Shown here: positions 35,656-48,549 of the stretch, piece after piece
Position numbering within the stretch: the first letter of the stretch is position 1
How the letters are laid out: every line of letters starts with the position of its first letter
Source: Orbilia blumenaviensis
Lineage: Eukaryota > Ascomycota > Orbiliomycetes > Orbiliales > Orbiliaceae
DNA: 64,000 bases
Direction of reading: 5' to 3'
NCBI GenBank assembly: GCA_036872755.1
Contig: JAVHNS010000006.1
Span: 806,001 to 870,000, forward strand
Notes under the pieces: model-generated
What the model saw: only the letters and a program-made list of their open reading frames with translations
Told to the model about the DNA's origin: nothing
Database searches by the model: none
Position numbers and translations under genes: made by a program

Positions 35656-37395
35656 TGTATGTATGTATGTATGTATGTATGTATGTATGTATGTATGTAT
35701 GTATGTATGTATGTATGTATGTATGTATGTATGTATGTATGTATGAAAAAAGTTTACTAAGCTCTTGATCTGATTTAGATATCTACTTTACTCTACCTCT
35801 CCGAGCCCTTCTACTCGCAAAATGGAAAAATGCTGCTGGCGTCGATAAACTTCCTGCAATAAACCCGCACTCACCACTAGAAATTTTCTCCACAAAGGGA
35901 GTCCCGGACGAAGAAGCGACCTTAGCTGATGCCCTAGACTTCGGAGTATGTTTAAAATATGATATGGCAACTCAAGAAACTACAATTTTCATCCAGATGT
36001 TCCTCAAAGTGTCGAAACTGATCGAAGCGTTACGGAATGCCTTCAGAATTGTCGAGTTTGAGGAGGAAGGGAAGAAGAAGAAAGGAATGGCCTATCAGAA
36101 GACTTTAGGAGGTTGGAAGGAGAGTGTGGATGTAAGGAAGAGCATGGAAAGGGTGAAGAGGTGGCGAAGAAGAAAAGGAGGCGAGCTTGAAGCGGAAAGC
36201 TCTGATGACGACCTTGACTTCTTCGGTGGTGATGAAAATGATGCTTGGGAGGATAGAAGGGACCCTTTCTTTGTGCTGGCCATAATTCTGCGACAATGGA
36301 TAAATATATGGTACGACGATGCCTACCGCGCGATCAGGAAAAACACAACATGGTTGGTAAGTTAAAAACCGATTAAATTTACAGCAAAGTGGGCATGCTT
36401 AATTATGGGATATGTATCCATCTTAATTAAACTGTTCCCAAGATCATGAGTTCTGGAAATATACACCGATCCAGCTAACTAATAGCAACCCCACAGAACA
36501 AAGAAGTCCAGGAATTCATAGCCTCTCCAGGAGCAGACCTTGCCGTATACGCTGACTTGACCGCCAAACTCCACGTCACCCAACGCTACGTTTCCCAAAT
36601 CGACGTGGAGATCTCAGAAGCCAGCATAGTATTTGACACAATTGTCAAGGAACATAACGACTTTTTAAAATTCACCAGCATGAACTCTCAAGCCTCAGTG
36701 AGAGTATCGGAGCAGCTAAGGCAGCTGGGCTTGGAAATCGGGAATCTGGAGTTGGCGTTTTGGGAGGAGATGAGGAAGGTCAAGTGTTCGTCTGACTGGG
36801 TAAGCGTTCCCAAGGAATCTTTCGGTGAAGCTTCTTTATCCTAATTATAAACTTAAACATTTTTAGCTATCTACCGCGATGTCCCTTCGAAACACACAGG
36901 CAATAAGAATCACAAGCGATACAATAAGCAAGATCGCCCAGGAGACCAAAAAAATTGCAGAGTCGAATAGCAAAGAATCCGAAATAATGACCCAAATTGC
37001 AGTCAGCACTCAGAGGGATGGTCAATCAATGAAAGTTATCGCGATCCTTTCGATGATATTTCTTCCAGGATCATTTGTTTCGGTAAGAAGCCCCCCATTT
37101 CATCCCTCGTGTACCATCTCCAATTCCAAAGGCTTAACTGATTATCAATAAACTTCTAAATAAATAGAGTGTCTTTGGCTGGAGCATAATCTCATTCGAA
37201 ATCTCCAGGGATGGCACCCAAACCCTCATAATATCTACCAAGGGCCTCTTTATATTCCTCATTTTCTTCTTTCTATTCACAACTGTCACCGTGATTGGAT
37301 GTTGGATATGGATTTCAAACTCCCAAAAAAGACTGACGAGAAACAAAGCTAAGAAGGATAGGATTAATGCCGATGAAAAAGAATTAGAAAAATAA
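34344..37395 (+). CDS. CorA-like fungal membrane protein (frame problem in exon 4)
   Basis: Nine exons: 34344-34655, 34758-34935, 35045-35145, 35209-35558, 35779-35945, 35997-36356, 36497-36799, 36867-37082, 37168-37395; about 737 residues if one base of exon 4 is ignored. The C-terminus has the CorA/ZntB layout: a long coiled-coil stalk (RNTQAIRITSDTISKIAQET) running into two membrane helices (MKVIAILSMIFLPGSFVSS-VFGW and LFIFLIFFFLFTTVTVIGCW) and a basic tail (KRLTRNKAKKDR). Many fungal paralogues of this kind lack the strict GMN motif, as here, so metal transport is not assured. All introns except intron 4 join in phase. Exon 4 enters in one frame (IDFSVSNLHLYFEQ) but must leave shifted by one base to reach IYFTLPLRALLLAKW, and a third frame inside it looks coding (ELERALALWKSKRESLKV). 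It may be a recent pseudogene or contain sequence errors. Confidence 0.72.
35627..35745 (+). repeat. (ATGT)n tetranucleotide microsatellite in CorA-like intron 4
   Basis: About 30 uninterrupted ATGT units (119 bp). It lies wholly inside the 220-nt intron 35559-35778. As a 4-base repeat without stops it is open in more than one frame and makes spurious MYVC-repeat ORFs. Confidence 0.97.
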
Positions 37396-37765
37396 GCGAC
37401 CTAATAAACCCTTTCTGCGTAATATATGGAAATAGATGTTCAACACGGATTTAGACTACTATCGGCGTTTGGTTTGATTGGCGGATTTGTAATTGGTTTT
37501 TTTTCAAGGCGCTGGCTCATAGTTTAGGAATTTCTTCGTCAGGGTGGCTAATATTGGCTAGTTGTATCTACTACCATTATAAAATCATACAATATTCCTC
37601 AAAGCTGAAAAGAAAGTACTATGGGAAAGGTTGAGTATGAGTTATGCTTGGTTATGGGTGCAGTGCCTATTTAGACCGTAATTAGTAACTATGCATGTCA
37701 TTGTGTGATTGATCGACATCATGCTTTACATATTTCCACTCTAAAATATATTTTTCGAATTGATG
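37396..37765. other. Convergent intergenic, CorA-like to ankyrin gene
   Basis: 370 bases of AT-rich sequence between converging stop codons. Presumably both 3' UTRs; nothing else seen. Confidence 0.5.
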
Positions 37766-40700
37766 TTAGTCGAGTACTGCTCGAATCATCGCCCTATTTG
37801 TATGTGGATCACCGATCCAGCGTCCTGTCCAGACTAATTCATCAACATGATCACTTGGTGTCTTCCCATTATGATCTTTCATCCTGTTGTTCGCTCCACA
37901 GATAACCAAAGCTCCCAGGACGCGGATGATGTTTCCAATGTTGTCGAGGGATGTGACAGCCAAATGGGCTGGTGTATATCCCATCAGATCAGTCTCGTTA
38001 GGATTAACTCCGTAATCGTCAAAAAGGATTGGAATCATTGATGGTTTGTCAAAAGCGTAACTGAGAACATTACGACCGAGGTTGTCTTTTGCGTTCATGT
38101 TCGCGCCCTCTTTATAAAGGAATTCCAGGATATCTTCATGTTGATACTCCGCTGCCAGGTGAACTGGTCCGCATCCATCGGGTCCCAAGGGGGCATTAAG
38201 GAAAGCGGCATATTCTTCGTCCGATCTGGCGAGTTTTTTATACCGTTCGCAGAGAATCTTGAAAAGTATATACGAAGAATCGCCCGACCTGAGCGCCACT
38301 AAGAGATCTTTATCCGAGCTACCTGGATGCAGAAGCGCCCCGTTTTCGAGCAGGGCGTTTATTGTCGTCGAATTTTTTTTAGAAATTTCAATAGCAAGGG
38401 CGGTTCTGCCGTATCTATCTAGGGAATTGATATCGACCCCATGGCGACAAATCGTCGGAATTAGGATCGAGTTTGAGGATACTTCGGAGAGTGCAAAGTG
38501 TAATAGAGTCCGGCCGCAGTTAAGTTTACTCGGGAGATTGATATCTGCCCCTCCATTCACAAGGACATCAATCACATCTGGTGATTTACACATTACCGCC
38601 AGGTGAAGTAGCGTCTGTTCCCAGACTATCTCGTCGGAATTAGGGGTTAAATCCGCTCCAGCATCGATAAAAACCTGCAAACAGGCTGAGACATCCACAT
38701 CGCTCTCCCAAGGGTCTTCCGTAGGATGTCCAAATGACACGGTATAACCGGTACTCTCTTTCCGTCTGTTATTAATCGTCATATGGAGAAGTTGAGCCGT
38801 AGGTGTTCGGAAAGACTTTCTTAGCGGTCCGTTCATGTCGATTCCAGATCTGACAATTTCTTTGATAACGGGGATATCGGCCCCATATATTGCCACTTGT
38901 AAAGCGTCTTGAATTTGTAACTTGTCTGTGGACACGTCCATATGTTGTACCAGAAGTTTGCAGATCTGGGCGCTCCCTGCAGCTGCGGCATAGAACAGTG
39001 GTGCTCGGCCATTGCTATCAAGTTCCTTCCCATTCGTTACATTCTCCTGTAGGATATCCTGTATAATCTCAACAGCTATCGTCTCCCTATCGGCCCAATC
39101 GCCATCTAGAAATCTGGAATAATTCTCACGGCGCCCAGTCGGGGGTTCAGGGAGTTGTTCTATATCCTTAACATAGCGTTTCAGGAATGGCTTCAATTCA
39201 GGATCTCCCCTAGCCCCGACCTCAAATGTTAGTGAAGTACAGATCAAGTGAAGGCAATTTGACCCATTGATCGCAGTGAGAAAATCTGTAAGGCCGCTTC
39301 TCACTAGTCGAAAAATTTCCGTTAACAACATTTTCGCAAACTGGAGGTGCCCATGTATTAATGCGAGCTCAAGGGGCGTGTGTCCGTCGCCGTCTACAAG
39401 CTTGAGAATATCAGGAGAAGAGAGATACTCCGGGCATTCAATAAATGCCCCCAGTACTTCAACGCTGGCCGCTGTCGCCGCAATGTGCACCAGAGTCCGC
39501 CCAGTATTGTCCTTAGCGTTTATACTCGCCTTTTTCGCTCTTAGAAGTTGGAAAAGTTCGAGATTGTCTAAACCCGCAGCCATCAAAAGTGGAGTATATC
39601 CGGTCTCCTCTTCAATTGTATCGATGGATGCACCATGTTCGAGAAGAAGGTTTATATAGCTCGCCTTGTTAGAACGGACTGCCATGTGTATTGGAAACTG
39701 GGTGTCTCCATGGAACTTTGAGACAGCTAGTGCTTCATCCTTTTCGATCAATGCTTGACCAACATCAGAATCACCTTGCGAGATGGATATTTTCAGCACT
39801 GGGTCCCCAGTATCCTCGTCAATCAATGCGGGGTTCATCCCCCGTGAGACCAATAATTTGACAATTTCTGAGTGGCCGTGCTTGCAGGCGAGGATGAGAA
39901 CGGACCGGTATTTAAACCCTTGAATGCCGTGGGAGTTAGATTCCCAGAGATATTGATCCGTTTGTGCCGCCATGGCTTTCAGTAGACACAAAGCCAGGGA
40001 TTTATGGCCATTGGCGATAGCTAGATGTAAGGGGCACTCGCCGTAGTCGTCATGAAGGAAGACCAGGTGTAAAAGATTTGACTCAGGCGCGAGAACAAAA
40101 TCGATCGTCAGTTCCGAATTATACTCTGCGGCATAGTGGACGAAAGTTCTTCCGTATATGGTTTGTGACATGGGTGCGACGCCGTAGGAAAAAAGAAGTA
40201 AAATAATATCCGTATGATTAGCGCATGCGGCCAAATTTATCGGTAGCAGTCTAAAGTCGTCGTTCTGAAGATAGTTCGGGTTTATACCCGCACGAAGTAA
40301 TATACGCGCGACGCCGACATATCCATCTCTGCAAGCTATTTGCAGACAATTGAGACCGGAAAACCCTGATTGCTCTAGAAATATCATCTCATCCCTATCA
40401 AGCACTGAAACGATCAAATCTAAAACCGTACAGTCATTGTTCATAGCGGCGAGGGCAGCAGCCTCCCCTATAGTTGATCTGACTCCTATAGCCGAATAAG
40501 AATATGCCGTCGGGAATTTTCTCAGGCATAGCTCTACCACTCCAGCCAGCCCGCACACCGTTGCAATGATTAATGTATCGGATATCAATGTGTGATATAT
40601 CGAATGGGGGTCGGCTGTCTGCGTAGTTGCACCTTCGGGGGACTCGGGGTCTGGCGGAAAAAGCTCGTAGTGCAGGGCCTTCAAGTCCTGGACTCGGAGA

Positions 40701-43700
40701 AGCTCCCAGACCTTAGCAGGGAACTCTTTTATGAAGCTAATATCATGATTTGGATACAGCGATTTTATAACGTCGCTAATGTTAAAGTTTTCGTCTTTGG
40801 GAGCATTGGAGCTAGTGCTCGGGATATTTATGGCGCCTTGTGATAGGCTCACCACAGGACCATGGCCAGTAGTGTCTAATTAATTTGGATGATTTTAACA
40901 GTTCGTTAATTAATAAAACCAAACCACAGACGAAACTAAGAACAGATGTGGAGGATAATTCAATGACTTACCCCCTGGCAGTTCAAATATTAGTTGAACA
41001 TTGTCGTTTAGGCCAGACGCGTGGTAGCTCTGGGCCTCCCTTTCAGCGAATTTTGTTTCTAGGTAGATTCTCCATAAAATAGCCCACTCAGGACTCTCCT
41101 TTCCCAGAACATTCTCGCACTGAAGGGCGAGGTTTAAGCATACATCAGGTGGTATATGGGGTCTAGACCCGCGGTGAAAGTCCAGCGCCAGCTGGCAAGT
41201 TATCTGGGCTTCGATGGTGCTGCATACTCTCGAAACTAAAGTCCTGGCTGTCTTCGTCCACTCGTGGGTTTCGCCTAAAATATTTTGGCAAGTCCCCAGG
41301 AGACCAAAGGTAAAATCTCCCGCGTGAAGCCAATGGCCACGATTACGAAACTGCCTTAGTGCTTGTTCTGTCATTCTGAAAAGGGTTTCCTGGCTGAACA
41401 TTGGCTGTAGTCCTTTTGTCTCAGCGTCATGGGTGTCCTGTATCAATTTCGAAAAAGCATCAAACACCCTCAAGAGGTTGCCGTTCTTTTGCAGTGCAGG
41501 GACGAAGATAGTTAGAAGCTCTTCTCGGGAGCCAATGGTTCCAGCGGTGTACAGTGTATCGACCATTCCATCAAGATGACTGTTGGTCATCCGGAAAATC
41601 GATAGCGGATCGGTGATGGTTGCATCATACCCATGGAACGCTATTGTCTGACCGTTTAGTTTCTCTATGAACTGGCACACTCTATAAAAATAGCAAGTAA
41701 GAATATGTCTCGCACAAAGATCGGAGATATTTGTAAACGATGGCAGGGCGAGATGTCCCTCTTCAAGATCTGTTCCGATATAACCGAATACCCTATGTTT
41801 CGAAATTGGAAATTCATGGGTCCCGAGATCGTTCATCCCATTTTGCATTTGGCGACATCTGCTACTATTCCCAATAAAAATATCAAAGTCGAGGAGGTTA
41901 AATTCCGAGCTAGACCCGAGCAGAATTAAGCTCTGTGATCGGTCATTATACCCGGTGTCTGGTTGTTTATCTTCATCTTCAATACTTAATTCCCATAGCG
42001 TCAACATCGCTTCGAGCATATAGCGGTCAACCTTCCATCCACCCCATGTTTCCGCCCGGGGGCTCGCAGTCGTGCCTCTATGAACCTCAATACTGATAGA
42101 CTTTTCAGTAAAACCCCGTGACTTAGAGAAGGTATTCGAATAAGTAATTGGTACGGAGAATGTAAAGGACGACTGGGCAGCAAGACCATATTTGAGCTTA
42201 ATGCCATCAGGCTTCGCAGCATGAAAGTATATATAATTTGTCAGCTCTTCAATCGCCTGGCCTAGTGATTCTGCCTTTGAGGCAAAATTCGAGTTTTCTA
42301 ATGGCCAAGGGCAAATATGCCGAAGCTTCCGTCTCGCGATAAGAGTATCGGATTCTCCGTAACTAGGGGGGTTCGTTGGATTGAAAGGGATAATGGTCCA
42401 CTTGTCATTGTCGGTGACTTTCTTTGCCATCCAATCAAGCTCCCGTCCGTCAGGGATGGAGTCAAGAATGGGACGGGTACCCAGTTGCCTTCGTATCATT
42501 ATCCGAAGCAGCGTGACTACAAGTATCGCACCTAGCTGAGCTAGAGTCGCCGAATAATGCATCCCTCGTAATCCCGTAAACTGAAGGACGAAACCAACGA
42601 CACTAATAGAGGTCCCGACGATTGTCCATAGGTTCTGCGATTTGAAATTACTGTGGAATACCGATTCCATAATTTGCGTTCGGTTCGAGGGCGCATAGAG
42701 GCAGAATCCGCCAAAGTTTTGATCGGTTACGACTTGGTGACGCTGGAGCCATGCTACTCTCAGTCGATAACCTGGAGGAATATTGTCGTGATCAAAATCC
42801 CACGTCCTTTCTTCTGACTTTTCCTGAACTACCATGGAACATGCAAACATTCCGAAACCCACCATGACTGTCCCGGCCACGGTGAGAGGACATGCATATT
42901 CTGGGATCCGATTACCCCCTTTCAAGAACCCTTGGTTGAACGGACGCAAGTAAGTGATCATAATCTGATATACGACCACACCAACTTGAAGCACAGTTGA
43001 TAACAAAGCTACAAAAACAAGTTCAGATTTCGAAGTCAGATCACCGTTAACGTTCAAAGAAAGATTCGGTGGCGACAACAGAGCATCTGGAATGGAAGCC
43101 TCGGTCTCCTCATCGTTTCTCCGTCTGGCCGCTGCTGGGTTGTCTTTCAGTATGGTATTCCCCTCTAACTCGTAAACATGGTCCACTAGTAGTTGAACAG
43201 GTGTCCTTGCTTTAGCCGCGTCCACTCCTTCGTCTACTCCTCTTCCTTTGATAAGACGTGATTTATGGGCGTCGGCGAGGCCAAAAACTTGCCCAGGTTG
43301 AGCGCCAGTACCGCTCAAACCATCACTATCCCATTTCTTATCCGGAACTAAGGCATCGCCTTCATCCTCACCATATCCTCCATCGGAAAGTTTGTCGGCA
43401 TCATCGACCTTATCAATCTTTTCCAACCACAAAATTTCCGCGATATACGGGGACCCGAGGGTTCTGACAATCGTTTCTCCACTCCACAGCTCGCATACGT
43501 CCGCAGAGGTGCTAGACATAAGTTCCAATTCAGCACTGCCTTTACTCTCTCTTGCTCTTCCAATAACGGCCCTCAACCACCTTGGGCCGCCAATCCGTAT
43601 AGCCGATACGATAGCAGTGATAATACCGAGAGGCGCCATGGCGAATATAATAGCGTCGAGCCATGATAGAGATTGGCTAAGGTATTGTTTTGCGACCTGT

Positions 43701-43919
43701 TCACCAAACAAAGCAAGTAACGGAGCCAGGTCGCTGAAAAGGTTGTTACTGAACTCGTCGCCTGCTGTTTACGTATTTGTAGTTAGAAAAACCAGCATCC
43801 ATTTGGTGTTTTTTGTAGCCTTGCTTACCATCATCTCCTGCCCGAGCTAACTGCGCAAAGACGGCGAGTTGAACCCACATAAGCCGCCATGAGTGAAATG
43901 CGTTGCTTCGTCTGGTCAT
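37766..43919 (-). CDS. Giant membrane-anchored ankyrin-repeat protein (1996 aa)
   Basis: Three minus-strand exons: 43919-43829, 43761-40972 and 40875-37766. The two long ORFs are one gene: a GTAAGT donor at 40971, ATTAG acceptor at 40876 and phase 1 give ELPG-DTTGHGPVVSLSQGA. Exon 1 supplies MTRRSNAFHSWRLMWVQLAV and ARAG, a likely signal peptide. Further hydrophobic helices lie at about residues 64-89 (WLDAIIFAMAPLGIITAIVS), 275-300, 315-335 and 405-457. Residues ~340-960 form a large domain without a recognised motif. From about residue 1060 to the end there are roughly two dozen ankyrin units (GYTPLLMAAGLDNLELFQLL, GPVHLAAEYQHEDILEFLY). I see no P-loop/NACHT signature, so this is not a classic NLR. 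Such N-terminal-membrane ankyrin proteins recur in Pezizomycotina but I know no function. Ankyrin arrays bind protein partners. Confidence 0.85.
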
Positions 43920-45944
43920 GTTAAAGTGATATATTTGCCGATGTCCCAGGGCTTATCTCATCGCTGGACTCCTACACGATATCGCGATAGATCTAGAGTC
44001 GCCCGAAAAAAAAAAAAAAACAGATGCCTCGTCTGTGTAACCGTGGAACCTAATGCGGAGTATACCAATATCAAAAAATATAAAGGATCGCACCAAGAGG
44101 AAATGCTTATATACTGTCATCATGCTAGCCTTGCGCAGCTGCATGCAGCGTATCGGCAGGGCGCTTCGGTTTGTTCTCTCCACAGCCGAACACATTGATT
44201 CGAGGCTCGCAAATGTGAGGATTATCAACCCGTGTTCATGTACATGCAGGAATATCTGTGGGAATAGCTGGGCAACCAGGGTCCTTTTCTTTCTTTCTTT
44301 TTTACGTAAAAACTTTCTTCAAAGATGGCGCCCGCGCTGAGCCTCGCATACTATAAGCATATTCCCAGCGGCATCTCGTAAGGTCGATACTGTCTATCAT
44401 GGTATCAGGCTTCTAATTCTAGTTATTGCTCCACGCGATTCCTTGGCATTCATACCAAGCTACCATACGGGTTTTTGGTAAACTTACGAGGTCGCTTGAA
44501 TGCCTCGAAGCCGACTTGAGAAATCATAGTCCCCTTACGTTAGCCACGAAGTCGGCCTGAACCGCAGAAACCTTCTACTAAATCTACCATTCCCCACCTA
44601 CAGTATACCCTTGTAAAGCTCAAGAAATCCATCTCAATCAACCGGAAGAGAAGGGAAAACGTAAATTTTTGGGGGGAAGCGCTGGGTCAACTTGGTTCTC
44701 TCGGGTCCATCGCGCGGGGTAGATTTTAGCACGGCGCGGGCCACCTGCATGCCCCCCTCAGTCGGCTATCATCGATATCTGAGACAATGCTGCAGTGCCT
44801 AGATGGTAGCCGAAGACCAAAGTTTGCGTTGTTATTGTTGCATACTTTCGGTGCCCATGGCCGAACTTCGCGTGCGCATTGTCCGCCCCGGGCCCACGTT
44901 GCTATATGTCGTAGTAGGAGGATAGAATGCTTTTTATGGGCGGTCTACTAAACAAAAGATGGTCTTAAATCGGGCTCGATAACAATAAAGACACATCAAA
45001 GAGATTTCAAATTAGAATTAACACTTCAAGTCACAAGAGGATTTTACAGAATTTATTGAAATATTTGTGGTGTCTTCACTCACTTGAAAACTTCATCATC
45101 TAATACGTGAAGTACTATTGAATTGTATAATGTGATGTCCTGATACCGGTATACCTCTAATTGGTAATTCCTAGGTCGTGAGGCTTCGGTAGCTGATCAT
45201 GATGTCTACGTCACCGAGCCGATATATATCGACAGAATCCAGAACTAGTCGCCACGAAACTCCAACTTAATGTTCAGCTCTAACTATCCACTGCGTGCCA
45301 AAGGTAAGTCTAAGACTAAAAAAACACAATTACATATATAATAGACAAAATTCCAAATTTTACTACGGGTTATCAGTCAATTAATATCGTCTTTTACACC
45401 CCCGACTTTGCCAACTCATGAGATCTTTTAACAGGTGACGAAATCTCGCTCCTAGGATCCTATGAACCCTCTATCTATTCACAACCCTCATTCGCACGTT
45501 ACAAAGTTACAACCCGTGCGCCTTTTGCATAGACATCAACAAGCTACTGGTAGACAACCTTCGTAGTCGCAACACTTGTCTATCTGTATCTAAGATGAAA
45601 CGAATACCGTTCGCACCTTAGTGTAATATCCTACAAGGACGTTTGTTCAGTATTAACACCACGCGATAGTGATATATTCTATGGTAATGATTAGTTCTTG
45701 GTAAGGCATCCCAGGCTTCGAACCCGCTGTATTCTTTCTTTAATATATAATACATTTTGCTCGCCCTCATCAAAAAAATAAAAGAAAACAAGAAGGAAAA
45801 GGATATAAAATAAGTATATAACGAGAAAAAAGAACAACAAAAAGAAAAGAAAAACTCCTTTCCATGATGAAGACATAAAGAAGAAATTAATTCCCAAAGA
45901 CCCGCTCGCCCCCCACCTCTTCAGAAAGAAAAAAGAGTTTTTTT
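43920..45944. other. 2 kb intergenic
   Basis: Upstream region of the ankyrin gene (left) and 3' flank of the fumarate reductase (right). It holds a 16-A run near 44006 and an A-rich tract at 45770-45860 that is likely the reductase 3' UTR on the opposite strand. No gene supported. Confidence 0.5.
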
Positions 45945-48549
45945 TTATATCTCAAGCGTAACCTCCTGTCCCTTTACACGGCCAATAACAGTCGACGGCG
46001 CATACTTCGGAATAACTTCATCATCATGCAACATCTCAAACTCCTCAGTAGCATCTCTTCCGCAAAAGTTCAGGATGGCGTTAGCACCGCCGGGATGATC
46101 TTCCAAAAACCCGGTAAGGTCCATAACGACGCCCTTAACAACAACCCACACATCATCCTTCTTATTATGCTTCGCTACCTCTTCCATCGTAAATTCCTTA
46201 TCTGGGATCGAGAATTTCTTCGGGTCAGGCTTTGATGCTGGGGCAGAGGGAGAAGCAGTGGAGGAGGTGGTGGTGGTGGCTTCGGATACTGACTCTGATG
46301 TGGTTTGGGCAGCTTGAGCTACCTGTGTTGGGGCGGAACTGCCGTTGGCAGACCAGTCAACGACCAAACGGCCGGGATTGCTGGGGTCCAAGTGGAGGGA
46401 GATTTGTCCCAATCTCTGGGCAGCGGAGCTGGATCCAGCGTTGGTGAGGACGGTTTGGAGGAGGTGCTTGGTGGCAGAGTCACCGGCGACACGGCCGTAG
46501 ACGACGCAGCCCAACAAACTGGATCCACCGAGACGGTTGGCACCGTGGACACCACCGGCGACCTCACCGCAGGCGAAGAGACCTTCGAATGGCTTGCCCT
46601 CGCCGTTGAGGACCTGGGCCTGGTCGTTGATCTCGATACCACCCATGGTGAAGTGGACGACTGGCTCCATCAGGGCGACGTAGAAGTATTCGTCGTTGAT
46701 GTCGAATGGGGTGTTGTGGAAGAAACGCTTGCCCCATGGGTCCTTCTTCTTACCGTCAGCGATGGCGGTGTACTCCTGGAAGGTCTTCTGGAGGTGAGCA
46801 TCTCCACAGCCGATCTCCTTGGCGAGCTCAGCACCGGTCATCTTCTTCATGAGGCCACGGCCGGAGTAGTGACGGGTGTGGAAGTCAAGGGCCTTGGAGG
46901 CCTTGGAGTTGAGGACCAAGCGGATGGGGAACTTGTTCTTGAACATCTCGCCGGAGACGTAGTCTCGGTGGCCGAGCTCGTCGCAGAAACGGTTTCCGTC
47001 GGCGTTGAGGAGGATACCACCCTCACCACGGAGAGCCTCGGCGGCCAAGAACTTCCACTTGTTCTGGGGGTCCTTAGGGTCAACGAGACCGGTAGGGTGG
47101 ACCTGGACCTTCTCCATGTCAATGGCGTTTCCGCCAATGGCACGAACCATCTTGAGACCGTCACCGGTAGCGTGGGTGCCGTTTGTGGAGGAGAGCTTGA
47201 GGACCTCTGGCTTGAACTGCTTCAGGAGGGAGTCCTCGCTGAAGAAGTCGGCGGCGTAACCACCGGTAGCGAGAACGACGATACCGTCAAGAGTGGAGGT
47301 CTTGCCGTCGACTTCATAGTCGAGACCGGTGATCTTGTTACCGGTCTTGTTCAGCTTGGTGACCTTGGCCTTCTTGAGGATGGTGACACGGTTTGGCTCC
47401 TCCTCGGAGAGGGTCTCAAGACGCTGCATGAGCGCATAGGTGATAGCCATACCGGGGAACTTGGCGTCATGACCACGGTGGGTACGTGGCTGGGAGTGAC
47501 CACCTAGACGGGAGACGAGGGTAAGGTCGAGCTTGAAGACCTCCTGGAGCCATTCGATGGCCGAGGCGGACTTGTGGGTGAGGACCTTGATGAGGTCTGG
47601 ACGAGCCTTGTCTCTGGCGGACTTGAGGGTGTCTTCGTAGAACTGCTTGACGGAGTCCTGGATGCCTAGATCGATCTGGGAGTTTGTGAGAGCGCCGTTG
47701 ATGCCGGATGTGGCCTTTGTGGAGTTTCCGCCGAAGAAGCCTGTCCGTTTCCAATTGTCATCCCCGTTAGCGTCTTTCTTTCTTTCATTCTTTATTTCCT
47801 TTTTACGGTCAGTCGTAACAATTGATACAATTCTATACCCGCGGCTGTCACACCAAGGGTCGGCTAGAATACTAGCGGCAAGCAAGAACAAGCTATCCCA
47901 TACTAGCTCGAGGTACCCATCGCAAAGCAAGCAAAGTAAGCTCTGGTTGGTGGTGGTGGGGAGTACTTGGTGATGCATAACCTCGGCTGATTTTTTTTGC
48001 CCCAGCATACCCACCAAACCAAACCAAACCGACCAACCCCGGATTTTTTTCTCTCCCTCACACTCGCAATTCCAGGCCCAGGGATCTCACCCACCCGCCG
48101 ACTCCGAGATTTCGTGACGTGATGTACCCGACATACATAATAGAAACATACATCATGTGGTGCACCACCACAAAATCTCATCGGATAGGGTCCCTCCCTC
48201 GTAGCGTAGAATAGGAACGTAGAGAACCACCAAAGCCAAAAAGCGTCCAAAATCGACGCGAACAAAACAAAAAAAAAAAGTGTGAAGAGAGTGGTTTGAA
48301 AATACCTTGCTTATCGAGAACAGTGACGTTTCCGCCGGCGAGGTAGACGGTATGAGCGGCGCTGAGACCGGACACTGTGAGCAGAAGGCCAAGGAAGTTA
48401 GCATCATTATTCTTCCATCCGGTTCAAAATGCTTCTTCCTCTTTCTCTACCGAGGGCGAAATTGATGCCGGGTAGAGAAGCAGAGAGCGGGTATGAGAGT
48501 GAGAGAACTTACAGCCACCTCCGACGACTAATACACGTGGGCCGGACAT
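45945..48549 (-). CDS. osm1: Osm1-type fumarate reductase with C-terminal cytochrome b5 domain
   Basis: Three minus-strand exons: 48549-48513, 48374-48306 and 47740-45945 (633 residues). The splices rebuild the FAD-binding N-terminus VLVVGGGLSGLSAAHTVYLA and LDKQGFFGGNSTKATSG exactly. The enzyme reduces fumarate to succinate with FADH2, re-oxidising FAD in low oxygen. Flavocytochrome-c family motifs: HSQPRTH, ATGGYAADF, HPTG, the RHYSGRG arginine region, VVHFTMGGIEI and GGVHGANRLGGSSLLGCVVYG. A Ser/Ala/Pro linker leads to a cytochrome b5 domain (FTMEEVAKHNKKDDVWVVV; DHPGG; MLHDD) with heme ligands His584 and His607. This fusion occurs in many filamentous fungi. No mitochondrial presequence or ER signal is evident, so location is uncertain. 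Codon use is visibly biased to C/G-ending preferred codons, suggesting high expression. Intron 2 is 565 nt, unusually long. Confidence 0.94.

Noticed and set aside
35525..35768. MYVC-repeat ORFs
   Set aside because: Produced by translating the ATGT microsatellite inside an intron.
40910..40910. Treating the 933- and 1029-codon ORFs as two neighbouring genes
   Set aside because: A strong GTAAGT donor, an AG acceptor, matching phase and lack of a promoter-sized gap make one gene the better model.
46305..47507. 400-codon ORF on the + strand
   Set aside because: Exact antisense of the highly codon-biased fumarate reductase; Val/Gly/Leu-rich shadow with no domain.
47741..48017. N-terminal extension of the reductase ORF before GFFGGNS
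   Set aside because: It is intron sequence; splicing to 48306 restores the conserved FAD-binding start. Kept only as a possible alternative form.
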